64,000 bases of DNA from Ancrocorticia populi. GTDB taxonomy: Bacteria > Actinomycetota > Actinomycetes > Actinomycetales > Actinomycetaceae. A program made the translations under genes and the position numbers. Below, in pieces: positions 26,520 through 36,200 of the stretch; within the stretch, counting starts at the first letter, position 1; each line of letters starts with the position of its first letter. Location of the stretch: the NCBI RefSeq assembly GCF_003123745.1, contig NZ_QETB01000005.1:211324-275323 (forward strand), given 5' to 3'. The notes below the pieces were generated by a model. It was not told where the DNA came from and did no database searches. It saw only the letters and a list, made by a program, of their open reading frames with translations.

Positions 26520-27562
26520 GAGCTCCCAAGCAGCCAAGGAAGCCGCACAGCCTCGGCGTCACGAGCGAGCGGCACGAGGGCGGGGAGATAAGCCGGGAGA
26601 CCGTCCAGCGCGCCCGGCAAGATGCGGCGCCCACCTCGGAACTTAGCCCAGATGAAGCTCAGCGTGTGGCGAAATCTGTGGTGGGAAAGTGGGGAACACC
26701 TGCTTCGACGCCCAGCCCGGAGGAGCCTGAGCACAAGGCCAGTTCGGAGATTGCGAAGAAGGAAAGCCGCCCTAAGGTGACGGCTCCGAAGTTGCGGCTG
26801 CCGCGCCGGAGAAGGAAGGCGCCCCAGAGGACTGAGCTATCGGCACGGCGCGTGGAAAAGCAGGCTGAGCGGCGAAAGCTCATCGCTAAGCGAGCAGCGA
26901 TAATCGGAGGAGGCATTCTCGCCGTTGTCATCCTCGTTTGGGCCCTGCTATTCTCCCCCCTTCTTGGATTGAAGGCGGACAAGGTGGAGGTGAGCGGTCT
27001 CGATTCGCAGGCGGACCTCACCGCGTCTCAGGTGCAGGAAGCAATGACTCAGTGGGAGGGGGCGCCGGTACTCCGGCTTCCTAGTGGAGATATTGAAGAG
27101 GGGCTAGTCAGCACATTCCCACTCATTGAGAGCGTTCAAGTTGGTGGGAAGCTTCCCAACGGCGCGAACGTAACCTTGAGCCTGCGAGAACCGATCGCGT
27201 GCCTGATCGAAGACAAGACCTGCGTGGCAATCGACGCCGAGGGCGTGAGGATCCCCGTTTCCGAGGAGGCAACCAGCGAGCTCCCGCATCTTAGCCTCGC
27301 GAAAGGGCAAGATGCAGCTGGAGAGGCCGCCACGAAAATGATCGATGTGCTTGATTCCCTTGAACCAGATACACGCAGCCAGGTCGAATCCATCTCCGTA
27401 GGGGAGGCCCTTCAAATGACCCTAGAGCTGAAGGATGGTGCCGAAGTGACTTGGGGGCGCTCAGAGAACAACGAGTTCAAGGCGGAGGTACTAGCGGTTC
27501 TCATGACGCAGGGAGCCTCCAGCTACGATGTCTCTGTGCCCAGCGCCCCGGTGACCGGCTGA
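26516..27562 (+). CDS. ftsQ: Division protein FtsQ (POTRA domain)
   Basis: Bitopic scaffold for FtsL/FtsB in the divisome. The 348-residue protein has a long basic, probably disordered cytosolic region (1-125), one span (about 126-147, IIGGGILAVVILVWALLFSP), a POTRA domain beginning LKADKVEVSGL and a beta domain. The start codon overlaps the murC stop (ATGA). The cytosolic region is longer than in most FtsQ proteins. Confidence 0.9.
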   Translation: MRAPKQPRKPHSLGVTSERHEGGEISRETVQRARQDAAPTSELSPDEAQRVAKSVVGKWGTPASTPSPEEPEHKASSEIAKKESRPKVTAPKLRLPRRRRKAPQRTELSARRVEKQAERRKLIAKRAAIIGGGILAVVILVWALLFSPLLGLKADKVEVSGLDSQADLTASQVQEAMTQWEGAPVLRLPSGDIEEGLVSTFPLIESVQVGGKLPNGANVTLSLREPIACLIEDKTCVAIDAEGVRIPVSEEATSELPHLSLAKGQDAAGEAATKMIDVLDSLEPDTRSQVESISVGEALQMTLELKDGAEVTWGRSENNEFKAEVLAVLMTQGASSYDVSVPSAPVTG

Positions 27563-27667
27563 GGGGAGTTTTCCTACCTGATTACTGGCAATTGCACGAC
27601 ACACCGCGCCGGTCATTGAACTGAGCAGTACTTCCCTCTACCTTTTCCGCGAAGTCAGATACGGAAT

Positions 27668-27688
27668 ACCTCAAGTTCTCCTTGAGGT
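27668..27688 (+). promoter_or_regulatory. Hairpin in the ftsZ leader
   Basis: ACCTCAAG (27668-27675) pairs with CTTGAGGT (27681-27688) around a 5-nt loop, 4 nt before the ftsZ ribosome binding region (GAAAGGAAG). It lies in the 142-bp ftsQ-ftsZ gap, where ftsZ-specific promoters are usual in actinobacteria. Confidence 0.5.
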
Positions 27689-27704
27689 CTGAAAGGAAGT
27701 GCCC

Positions 27705-28877
27705 ATGCCAGCTATGAACAATGCTGCAAACATTAAAGTGATTGGAGTAGGTGGTGGCGGCGTAAATGCCGTTGACCGCATGATCCAAGACGGTCTGGTG
27801 GGCGTGGAATTCATCGCGGTGAACACGGATGGCCAGTCCCTCGTGAAGTCCGAAGCGGACACTAAGCTCGATATTGGGCGCGATGTATCCCGTGGGCTTG
27901 GGGCGGGCGCGGACCCCGCAATTGGAAAGCGCGCCGCAGAAGAAAACGTTGAAGTTATCCGGGCCGCCCTCGAGGGATCGGACATGGTGTTCGTGACGGC
28001 CGGCGAAGGTGGAGGCACCGGAACCGGTGCGGCTCCGATCGTTGCGTCGATTGCCCGGGAGCTTGAGGCCCTGACCGTTGGCGTTGTTACCCGCCCGTTT
28101 GAGTTCGAGGGCCTACAGCGCGCCAACAATGCGATGGCCGGTATTGATTCCCTACGCAAGGCTGTTGACACGCTCATCGTTATCCCGAACGATCGCCTCC
28201 TCGAGATTGCTGAGGATAACCTCTCCATCATTGAAGCCTTCCATCTGGCAGATGACGTGCTGAGGTCTGGGGTCAAAGGTATTTCGGATCTCATCACGAT
28301 CCCGGGTCTCGTTAACCTCGACTTTGCTGATGTTAAGGCCATCATGAAGGACGCGGGTACAGCGCTCATGGGAATAGGTGCTGCTAGCGGTGAAGACCGT
28401 GCGATGCGGGCTACCGAGAACGCCATCTCTTCGCCGCTCCTTGAGGCCAGCATCGATGGTGCCCACGGAGTTCTTCTCTCCTTCCAGGCCGGGGCTGACT
28501 TCTCTATGAAGGAGATGTCCGGTGCTGCACGGCTCGTTAAGGAATCCGTTGATCCCAACGCCAACATCATCGTCGGAACAATCGTTGATGAGTCGCTTGG
28601 CGACGAAGTGCGTGTGACGGTGATTGCTGCCGGCTTCGACGAGCACATCGATCACTTGGTGCGCGAACCTCGCCAGCATCAAACCCATCAGGCGGTGCCT
28701 TCGGCCCCGGCGGCCTCCGCCGAACAGCCTGCTGCCAAGCGCGAGGAGCCTGCGGTGGCAACGCCGGCACGCCCCGTTGCGGATGCGCCCGCGGTCCCGC
28801 CGGTTGTAGAGGAAGATGCTCCCGCACGGGAAACAAACGATCTAGACATTCCCCTGTTCCTTTTTGAGGAGAACTAG
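27705..28877 (+). CDS. ftsZ: Cell division GTPase FtsZ
   Basis: Tubulin homologue that forms the Z ring. The 390-residue product has [13 protein letters not shown] (15-26), the tubulin signature [12 protein letters not shown] (about 100-111), the T7-loop [11 protein letters not shown], a Pro/Ala-rich linker (about 320-375) and the C-terminal peptide LDIPLFLF, which binds SepF and other partners. ATG 27705 follows AAGGAAG; GTG 27699 and ATG 27714 are in frame alternatives. The C-terminal peptide ends FEEN instead of the usual basic residue. Confidence 0.97.
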   Translation: MPAMNNAANIKVIGVGGGGVNAVDRMIQDGLVGVEFIAVNTDGQSLVKSEADTKLDIGRDVSRGLGAGADPAIGKRAAEENVEVIRAALEGSDMVFVTAGEGGGTGTGAAPIVASIARELEALTVGVVTRPFEFEGLQRANNAMAGIDSLRKAVDTLIVIPNDRLLEIAEDNLSIIEAFHLADDVLRSGVKGISDLITIPGLVNLDFADVKAIMKDAGTALMGIGAASGEDRAMRATENAISSPLLEASIDGAHGVLLSFQAGADFSMKEMSGAARLVKESVDPNANIIVGTIVDESLGDEVRVTVIAAGFDEHIDHLVREPRQHQTHQAVPSAPAASAEQPAAKREEPAVATPARPVADAPAVPPVVEEDAPARETNDLDIPLFLFEEN

Positions 28878-28891
28878 GGAAAATTAGCCTT

Positions 28892-28965
28892 CGGCGCACC
28901 AGCGCCGATGGGACATCCTCGGGTGTCTGACTTCAGGTGGCCCGCACCGGTTGGCGCGGGCCACC
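28892..28965 (+). terminator. Two GC-rich hairpins between ftsZ and pgeF
   Basis: CGGCGC-ACCA-GCGCCG (28892-28907) and a 10-bp stem GGTGGCCCGC / GCGGGCCACC (28936-28945, 28956-28965) with a 10-nt loop follow ftsZ. Neither has a U-tract. They may slow or end transcription after ftsZ, or stabilise the ftsZ 3' end. Confidence 0.5.
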
Positions 28966-28997
28966 AACACATATATCCGTACACCGATGGGGAACCG

Positions 28998-29768
28998 ATG
29001 AACCTCGTATCGTGGACCGTTGACCGCCGAGTTCCTGAGGGCCGAGTGCGCGCGGGCTTCACGAGTAGGCTGGGAGGAGTATCCGCCAGCCCGTTTGCCA
29101 GCCTTAACCTTGGTTTCCACGTGGGTGATCACGCCGAATCTGTCCACCAGAACCGGCAGCTCCTTGCTCTAGAGATCGGCGCGCTTCCCGGATGGATGGA
29201 TCAGGTGCACGGCACGTGCATCGGCCAGGCGCGCCCCGGTGAAACCCTCGAGCGGACCGACGGCCTTATTCTCGCCGAACCTCACCTAGTCCCCGCACAT
29301 GCCCCCTCAACAGAGGCCGCCTGCGTCATGGTGGCGGACTGCGTCCCGCTCCTCCTTGTTCGCAGCGATGCCCCTGCAGCTGCGGCCGTTCATGTGGGTA
29401 GGGCAGGGTTCATGGGCGGAATCGTGGGTGTGGCTATCTCGAAGCTCGGCCGCCCAGAGCGCGTCACGGCGATCATTGGGCCATCGATCTGCGGAAATTG
29501 CTACGAGGTTCCCGAACCGATGCGCGAGGAGTCGCGGCGCATAGAGGAAGCAGCGGCCAGCAACACGAGTTGGGGCACGCCCTCAATCGATATCCCGGCG
29601 GGGATTCACGCACAGCTGAGCTCCTTGGGCGTAGCGGATGTGATCAACACGGGCATCTGTACTCGCGAATCGCCCGATTTCTTCTCGTATCGCCGTGCTA
29701 GCCAGACCGCGAATAAGACGGGCCGGTTTATTGGCATAGTGCAGGTTTTTCGCGACACACCTAGCTAA
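28998..29768 (+). CDS. pgeF: Peptidoglycan editing factor PgeF (YfiH, laccase-domain family)
   Basis: Cytosolic zinc enzyme that removes L-Ser wrongly added in place of L-Ala on UDP-MurNAc (shown for the E. coli homologue), also reported as purine nucleoside-active. The 256-residue product has GFTSRLGGVS, the DQVHG motif (WMDQVHGTC), VADCVPLLL with the metal Cys, and a HVGRAGFMGG version of the usual HAGWRG. ATG 28998 with GGGGAA upstream is chosen over an in-frame ATG 90 nt earlier that lies in the hairpin region. Standard neighbour of ftsZ and sepF. Confidence 0.88.
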   Translation: MNLVSWTVDRRVPEGRVRAGFTSRLGGVSASPFASLNLGFHVGDHAESVHQNRQLLALEIGALPGWMDQVHGTCIGQARPGETLERTDGLILAEPHLVPAHAPSTEAACVMVADCVPLLLVRSDAPAAAAVHVGRAGFMGGIVGVAISKLGRPERVTAIIGPSICGNCYEVPEPMREESRRIEEAAASNTSWGTPSIDIPAGIHAQLSSLGVADVINTGICTRESPDFFSYRRASQTANKTGRFIGIVQVFRDTPS

Positions 29769-29838
29769 CCTCGCCATGGTTGCAAGGCGGGTCTAATACC
29801 TTGAAAATTGCAGGAACTGAACTGGCAGAGGGAAAGTT

Positions 29839-30261
29839 ATGGCTAAGAACGCATTCCAACGGCTCGTGAACAAGGCCTCCATTGCGGAGGACGGTTACGA
29901 GGATGAGTATTACGAAGACGATTTCGCGGATGTAGATTACTTCGATGACGAGCAGGAAGCGGATGTTACTCCGATTCGGCCAGTCGCATCGGGTGGAGAC
30001 ATCGCACGTATCATCACGGTGTGGCCGAAGTCCATTGATGGCGGTCAGGAGTTTGCTGATCCATACCGCAAGGGGATCCCGGTGATCCTGAACATGACGG
30101 CAGCGCCAGACCAAGAGCGCCGCCGCATTCTCGATTTCGCCATGGGCGTGTGCTACGGCCTACGCGGCAAGGTGAACAAGATCTCCAATGATGTGTTTCT
30201 CATGACGCCGCATCAGGTCACTGTTGAAACGAGCCATTCCGAGGAATCCTCAGCTTTCTAA
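29839..30261 (+). CDS. sepF: Cell division protein SepF
   Basis: Anchors FtsZ to the membrane in Gram-positives lacking FtsA. The 140-residue product has an N-terminal segment MAKNAFQRLVNKAS that can form the membrane-binding amphipathic helix, a very acidic Tyr/Asp-rich linker (about 20-48), and the SepF core (about 58-135: RPVASGGDIARI, VILNMTAAPDQERRRILDFAMGV in parts). GGAAAG precedes the ATG. No ftsA is present in this cluster, in agreement with SepF being the FtsZ anchor. Confidence 0.93.
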   Translation: MAKNAFQRLVNKASIAEDGYEDEYYEDDFADVDYFDDEQEADVTPIRPVASGGDIARIITVWPKSIDGGQEFADPYRKGIPVILNMTAAPDQERRRILDFAMGVCYGLRGKVNKISNDVFLMTPHQVTVETSHSEESSAF

Positions 30262-30262
30262 T

Positions 30263-30556
30263 ATGGGAACACTTTTCACGCTGCTCGCGCTCGCGTGCGG
30301 GCTCTATACGATTGTCCTCGTGGCGCGAATTATTATCGACCTTGTCGTTAATATTTCTAGAGATTGGGCGCCGTCAGGTGCGCTTTTAGTCATAGCTAAT
30401 GGTGTTTTTGCTCTAACGGACCCACCTCTGCGGTTCCTTGCAAAGTTCATCCCGCCGCTGCGACTGGGGGCTGTCCAGTTCGATATGGGCTTCCTGCTGC
30501 TCTTCATTGGCGTCCAGTTCCTTCAGCGGATATTCGTCTATTTGTCTTATATGTAG
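30263..30556 (+). CDS. YggT family membrane protein
   Basis: A 97-residue protein with two hydrophobic segments (about 1-25 and 65-95) around a central RDWAPSGALLVIANGVFALTDPPLRF stretch (given in part), the YggT signature. The family sits between sepF and divIVA in most actinobacteria; its role in envelope or osmotic tolerance is not settled. It begins one base after the sepF stop. Confidence 0.88.
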   Translation: MGTLFTLLALACGLYTIVLVARIIIDLVVNISRDWAPSGALLVIANGVFALTDPPLRFLAKFIPPLRLGAVQFDMGFLLLFIGVQFLQRIFVYLSYM

Positions 30557-30680
30557 ACACGACGCGCTCAACTTTAATCACTACATGAACACTTGCCACA
30601 TTTTTCAGGTACGCTTTCCCTATAAGTGACTCAAACGGGCCACATAAGAAACTTGACTCAGAACATAGAGGTGAACACTC

Positions 30681-31262
30681 ATGGCGCTGCTCACGGAACA
30701 TGACGTCGTCAATATGCGCTTCAAGGAGCCTAGGTCGCTTGAAGAAGGCTACGATCAGGACGAAGTCGACTTTTTCCTCGATGAGGTTGCCGAGTCGATC
30801 GCCCAGCTCACGAAGGATAAGGCCGAGCTGGAGAATCAGCTTAAGGTAGCTCAGGCTCGGGCTACTGAGCTCGAGGGTGGATCCGGTGAAGCTGCGCCTG
30901 CACCCGATTCTGCAACGTCCACTGCGTCATTCCCGGCACAGACCCACGATGCTGAATCGGCAACTGGTCTCCTTGCGATGGCTCAGGAGCTGCACGATAA
31001 GCACGTGAGTGAGGGTAAGGCTGAAGGTGATCGCATCATCTCGGAGGCGAACGCTCAAAGCGAGCAGATCCTCGGCGATGCTCAGGACCAGTACAACCGT
31101 ACATTGACGGCTTTGGAGCAGGAGCGTGGCCTCTTGGAGCGGAAGATCTCCGAGCTGCGCGATTTCGAGCGGGATTACCGCACACGCCTCAAGAGCTACT
31201 TGGAGTCGTTGCTCAGCAACGTGGAAGTAGGGCAAAACGGGGCAGATGGCCTTCAGGGCTAA
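30681..31262 (+). CDS. divIVA: DivIVA/Wag31 polar growth and septum scaffold
   Basis: Coiled-coil protein that marks negatively curved membrane at poles and septa. The 193-residue product has the lipid-binding N-terminal domain (VVNMRFKEPRSLEEGYDQDEVDFFLDEV region, 9-37), a first coiled coil to about 60, an acidic Ala/Pro-rich linker (about 65-92) and a long second coiled coil (about 95-180). AGAGGTG lies upstream of the ATG. A 124-bp gap before it allows its own promoter, and a 14-bp hairpin ends the unit. Confidence 0.95.
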   Translation: MALLTEHDVVNMRFKEPRSLEEGYDQDEVDFFLDEVAESIAQLTKDKAELENQLKVAQARATELEGGSGEAAPAPDSATSTASFPAQTHDAESATGLLAMAQELHDKHVSEGKAEGDRIISEANAQSEQILGDAQDQYNRTLTALEQERGLLERKISELRDFERDYRTRLKSYLESLLSNVEVGQNGADGLQG

Positions 31263-31274
31263 GAGTCTTTAAAT

Positions 31275-31306
31275 CGAACGGCGGTAGCATGAGCTACCGC
31301 CGTTCG
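31275..31306 (+). terminator. Hairpin after divIVA
   Basis: A perfect 14-bp stem (31275-31288 with 31293-31306) closes on a 4-nt ATGA loop. It lacks a U-tract but is the strongest structure in the divIVA-lspA gap and marks the end of the division cluster. Confidence 0.7.
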
Positions 31307-31325
31307 TCGTGGATGCAGGAGAGAA

Positions 31326-31823
31326 GTGAGCGATTCTAAGAAGCGGCTACTGTGGGCCAGCGCGATTGCGCTAGCGACCGTCCTGCTGGATCAGTTGACA
31401 AAGCAGTGGGCCCTGTCTGCCCTCACTAGCGGCCAACGTGTCTCAGTCCTAGGAGATTTCTTCGGATTCCAGCTGTTTTTCAATTCAGGCGCAGCCTTCT
31501 CCCTCGGCACGGATTCCACCATCATCTTCACAATCATCGCCGCGATCGTTGTGATCGCGATACCGTTTATCATCAAACGGATCCCGTCATTACCTTGGGC
31601 AATCTGCCTTGGCCTCATCTGGGGTGGCGCTGCGGGTAACCTGATTGATCGTCTGGTGCGCGCACCAGGTGCGTTCCGCGGTCACGTCGTGGATTTCATG
31701 GCCTACTCTGATTGGTTCATCGGAAACGTTGCCGACGCCGCGCTAGTTATCGGTGTTATCCTCCTAATCGGTTTCTCGTTCCGGAGCGTTCCGGAGCCGG
31801 AGGAGGACGCGGATGCCGGATAG
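31326..31823 (+). CDS. lspA: Lipoprotein signal peptidase II
   Basis: Cleaves signal peptides of diacylglyceryl-modified prolipoproteins in the membrane; ZnuA in this window is one such substrate. The 165-residue protein has four spans and the conserved DQLTKQW, FNSGAAFSL, GNLIDRL (first catalytic Asp) and NVADAAL (second catalytic Asp) motifs. GTG start after GGAGAGAA. It overlaps the next gene by 11 bp. Confidence 0.95.
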   Translation: MSDSKKRLLWASAIALATVLLDQLTKQWALSALTSGQRVSVLGDFFGFQLFFNSGAAFSLGTDSTIIFTIIAAIVVIAIPFIIKRIPSLPWAICLGLIWGGAAGNLIDRLVRAPGAFRGHVVDFMAYSDWFIGNVADAALVIGVILLIGFSFRSVPEPEEDADAG

Positions 31824-32742
31824 GAGGTTCTATCCGGTTCCCGACGGGCTTGTTGGGGATCGCGTTGATTCCGTGGTGGCTCGATTGACCGGCCTGTCCC
31901 GATCCGCTTGCGCGAAGCTGGTGGATTCCGGAGAGGTTCTAGTGGATGGCGTACCAACTTCGAAGTCAGAGCGCCTTATTGAAGGCCAAGTTATCGAAGT
32001 AGTGGTGCCGGATCCGGTTGTAGTCCGCCCGAAGCCCACTTTGGTGGATTTGCCGGTTTTGTTTGAGGACGACGACGTCGTAGTGATCAACAAACCCGCC
32101 GGACTCGCCGCTCACCCATCGCTCAACTTCGAGGGTCCGGATGTACTCGGCGCGCTCATGGCTCAGGGTGTCCAGCTCGCCTCTTCTGGGCCGCCCGAGC
32201 GTCAAGGCATCGTCCATAGGCTGGATGTCGGCACGTCCGGCTGCATGGTGGTTGCCAAATCGGAATGGGCATACTCCGTGCTGAAGCAGGCGTTCCGTGA
32301 CCGGACTGTTAAGAAGATCTACCACGCACTTGTGCAGGGGCACCCAGATCCTATCGCCGGTACAATTGACGCCCCGACCGGACGCGATCACCGCCACCAG
32401 TGGAAGATGGGCATTCGCGCTGATGGACGGCGATCCATTACGCATTACGAGACCATCGAGGCCATGGCTGGCGGATCCCTCATGGAGGTTCATCTTGAGA
32501 CGGGCCGCACCCATCAGATCCGCGTACACATGTCTGGCATTGGGCACCCCTGCGTGGGAGACGAGATGTACGGGGCGGATCCGACGCTTTCCGCCAAGGT
32601 GGGTCTTGATCGCCAGTGGTTGCACGCCGTATCTTTGGGCTTCCTGCACCCGGGAACGGGGGAGTGGGTGGAATTTTCCTCGGATTATCCTCCGGAGCTG
32701 ACTCGTTGCTTGGAATTGATGCGTGAGGGGGTATATCGATGA
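31813..32742 (+). CDS. RluD-family 23S rRNA pseudouridine synthase
   Basis: Isomerises uridines in large-subunit rRNA. The 309-residue product has an N-terminal S4 domain (about 15-75) and the catalytic RluA-family motif HRLDVGTSGCMVVAK with the active Asp (about 140), then RTHQIRVHMS. The pairing with lspA is standard in bacteria. Start codon inside lspA and stop overlapping the next start indicate coupled translation. Confidence 0.93.
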   Translation: MPDRRFYPVPDGLVGDRVDSVVARLTGLSRSACAKLVDSGEVLVDGVPTSKSERLIEGQVIEVVVPDPVVVRPKPTLVDLPVLFEDDDVVVINKPAGLAAHPSLNFEGPDVLGALMAQGVQLASSGPPERQGIVHRLDVGTSGCMVVAKSEWAYSVLKQAFRDRTVKKIYHALVQGHPDPIAGTIDAPTGRDHRHQWKMGIRADGRRSITHYETIEAMAGGSLMEVHLETGRTHQIRVHMSGIGHPCVGDEMYGADPTLSAKVGLDRQWLHAVSLGFLHPGTGEWVEFSSDYPPELTRCLELMREGVYR

Positions 32743-33206
32743 TCGAGCTAGTGACCACCCGTGCCCAGTTGGAACGGTGTTGGGCGATCCGATTTGCGGT
32801 ATTTGTTGATGAGCAGCAGGTCCCCCTAGACGAAGAGGTGGATCAGCTTGATACCGCCCCTTCAACTATCCACCTGCTTGCCGTGGTGGACGGCAAGGAC
32901 GTGGGGACACTGCGGATCCTCCCGGAAGAAGCCGGTCACTGCCATATCGGGCGGGTGGCGGTTTCGGGACTCGCACGTGGGACGGGCGTGGGCCGGGAGC
33001 TTATGGACCGCGCCCGTGAGATTGCATTGGAGCGCTGCGCGGATACCCTTGGGCGGGTACGGATCGAACTGTCTTCGCAGGAACAGGCGATGGGGTTCTA
33101 CCGGGCGTGTGGCTACGGTGTCGTGAGCGGAAAACGTTATCTTGATGCGGGAATCTGGCATGAGGACATGGCGCAAGAGGTGAGTCTCTCATCCACTGGT
33201 GAATAA
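32739..33206 (+). CDS. GNAT family N-acetyltransferase (ElaA/YjcF-like)
   Basis: A 155-residue GNAT protein. RFAVFVDEQQVP near the N-terminus and EVDQLD are typical of the YjcF/ElaA branch; the acetyl-CoA pyrophosphate loop is VSGLARGTGVGRELM (about 73-87), and the C-terminal AMGFYRACGYGVVS strand-helix is present. Substrate unknown. The ATG overlaps the upstream stop (ATGA). The gene ends 30 bp before dnaE. Confidence 0.85.
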   Translation: MIELVTTRAQLERCWAIRFAVFVDEQQVPLDEEVDQLDTAPSTIHLLAVVDGKDVGTLRILPEEAGHCHIGRVAVSGLARGTGVGRELMDRAREIALERCADTLGRVRIELSSQEQAMGFYRACGYGVVSGKRYLDAGIWHEDMAQEVSLSSTGE

Positions 33207-33224
33207 CGTGTGGGACGGGCCTAT

Positions 33225-33230
33225 TAGACT
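33225..33230 (+). promoter_or_regulatory. -10 box for leaderless dnaE transcript
   Basis: TAGACT ends 6 nt before the dnaE ATG; no Shine-Dalgarno sequence lies in the 6 nt between. Confidence 0.5.
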
Positions 33231-33236
33231 GTCACC

Positions 33237-36200
33237 ATGGCTCAGGATTTTGCTCATCTTCACGTCCACACGGAATACTCAATGTTGGATGGTGCCTCGA
33301 AAGTCAAGAAGCTGGTGGCCGAGGCAAAGGCGCAAGGCCAGAAATCGGTCGCGATCACCGATCATGGGTACTGCTTTGGAGCCTATGAGTTTTACAAGGC
33401 GGCAAAGGCCGCTGACATCAAGCCGATCGTTGGTATTGAAGCTTACCTGACACCGGGAACGTCCCGGTTTACTTCTAACCGCGTGCTCTGGGGTGATGAA
33501 TCGCAGCGGCCCGATGATGTGTCTGCTCGCGGCACGTACACGCACCTCACGCTCCTGTCTGAGAACAACACTGGGATGCACAACCTATTCCGGATGGCGT
33601 CTCAGGCCTCCCTAGAGGGTCAGATGGGCAAGTATCCTCGTATGGACATGGATCTGCTGGAGCAGTACCACGAGGGTCTGATTGCAACGGCCGGGTGCCC
33701 GTCCGGTGAGGTTCAGGTTCGCCTCCGGCTGGGCCAGCACAAGGAAGCGCTCGAAGCCGCCGGCAAGATGCAGGATCTGTTCGGTAAGGACAATTACTTC
33801 GTCGAATTGATGGATCATGACAATGAGATCGAACGGCGGGTGCGTAACGATCTGATTGAGCTTGCCAAGAAGATCGATGCCCCGATTCTGGCCACCAATG
33901 ATTCGCACTACGTGGGGCCGGGGGACGGCGCAATCCAGGATGCCATGCTGTGCATTAACTCGGGCTCCAACCTGCAAGATCCCAACCGCTTCACGTTCGA
34001 TGGGACGGGATATCACCTGCGTTCCAGCCAAGACATGTGGGATCTGTTTGGTGACGTCCCGGGTGCCTGTGAGAACACGCTCATGGTTGCCGAACGGTGC
34101 AACGTTTCCTTCACCACCGCCGATGAGGGCGCGAACTATATGCCCGTGTTCCCCGTCCCTGACGGAGAGGACATTACGTCCTGGTTCGTCAAGGAAGTTG
34201 AGCGCGGCCTGCACCTGAGGTTCGGCGATAACATTACTCAGGATGTGCGCGAACGCGCCGATTACGAGGTGGGCGTGATCACCCAGATGGGGTACCCGGG
34301 ATACTTCCTCGTGGTGGCCGATTACATCAAGTGGGCGAAGGAGCACGGTATTCGGGTGGGACCCGGCCGTGGGTCCGGCGCGGGCTCGATGGTTGCCTAC
34401 GCCCTAGAGATCACCGAGCTTGATCCCATCAAGTACGATCTCCTGTTCGAGCGATTCCTTAACCCCGAGCGTGTCTCGATGCCCGATATTGACGTGGACT
34501 TCGATGAGCGCCGCCGTGGCGAAGTGATCGAATACGTTGAGCAGAAGTATGGGGCGGACAAGGTCTCTCAGGTGGTGACCTTCGGGACGATTAAAACCAA
34601 GCAGGCACTCAAGGACGCGGCCCGCGTTCAGGGCTATCCCTTCGAGATGGGTGAGCGGATGACGAAGGCCCTGCCCCCGGGCGTTCAGGGCAAGGACATT
34701 CCGCTTTCCGGCGTTTTCGATGAGAACAATGACAGGTATCAGGAGGCCGGAGATTTCCGGCAGCTCGTCCAAACGGACCCGGATGCGAAGCGCGTGTTTG
34801 ATCTGGCCTCGGGCCTAGAGGGGCTGACCCGGCAGTGGGGAGTGCACGCCTGCGCGATCCTCATGAGTTCGGTGCCCCTCACGGACGTGATTCCCGTGAT
34901 GAAACGCCCCGCGGATGGCGCCGTCATCACTCAGTTCGAGTACCCGTTGTGCGAGGAACTGGGGATCTTGAAGATGGACTTCCTCGGGCTGTCCAACCTG
35001 ACCGTCATTGACGATGCCCTCCACAACATCGAGATGAACGATAAGGAACCCCTGAAGATCGAATCGGTTTCCCTCGAGGATCCGGCCACATTCGGGCTTT
35101 TGCAGCGGGCGGAGACTCTCGGCATCTTCCAGCTAGATGGCGCGGGAATGCGCGTGCTCCTGAAGCAGATGAAGCCCACGGAGTTTGAGGACATCTCCGC
35201 TGTGAGTGCCCTGTACCGCCCCGGCCCGATGGGAATGAACTCCCACACGAACTACGCGCTACGCAAGAACGGGCTTCAGAAGATCGAGGCGATCCACCCG
35301 GAGCTGGCGGAACCGTTCCAGGAGATTCTGGGTACCACCTACGGCCTGATCGTGTATCAGGAGCAGGTGATGCAGATTGCTCGAACCTGTGCCGGATTCA
35401 CCATGGGAGAAGCGGATACGCTCCGTAAGGCGATGGGCAAGAAGAAGCTTGATGTGTTGGAGAAGCAGCGCGAGGCCTTCTCCAAGGGCATGATGGATAA
35501 CGGCTACTCCAAGGAGTGCGTAGACACTCTATGGGGCGTTCTTGTTCCCTTCGCTCAGTACGCCTTCAACCGCTCGCATTCGGCCTGCTACGGCCTGATC
35601 TCGTACTGGACCGCCTACCTTAAGGCGAACTATCCGGTGGAGTACATGGCCGCCGTCCTCACCTCGAAGAAGGACAATAAGGATAAGCTCGCACTCTATC
35701 TGGCCGAAGCCCACCGTATGGGCATTCAGGTGCTGGTCCCTGATGTAAATGAGTCTCTTGCCAACTTCTCGGCCTCCGGGGAGCAGATCCGCGTCGGGCT
35801 GTCCGCGGTACGTAACGTGGGGACCAACGTTGTGGACGGCATTATCAAGGCACGCGAGGAGAAGGGCGCCTTCACATCCTTCCAGGACTTCCTCGATAAG
35901 GTTTCGCTTCCCGTGTGCAACAAGCGTGCCATCGAGTGCCTTGTGAAGGCTGGTGCTTTCGATTCAATGGGTTACACCCGCCGCGCACTTCTTTCCCGCG
36001 TGGAAGAGGCTGTGGATTCGGTCGTGTCATTAAAGAAGAATGAGGCTATCGGCCAGTTCGATCTCTTCGGTGGTGCGGGTGCGGACCTTGGGAACGGCGT
36101 GGACGTAGTGATCCCCGATCTTCCGGAGTGGGACAAGAAGGTCAAGCTGGATCATGAGCGCGACATGTTGGGGCTCTACGTATCCGATCACCCGCTCTCC

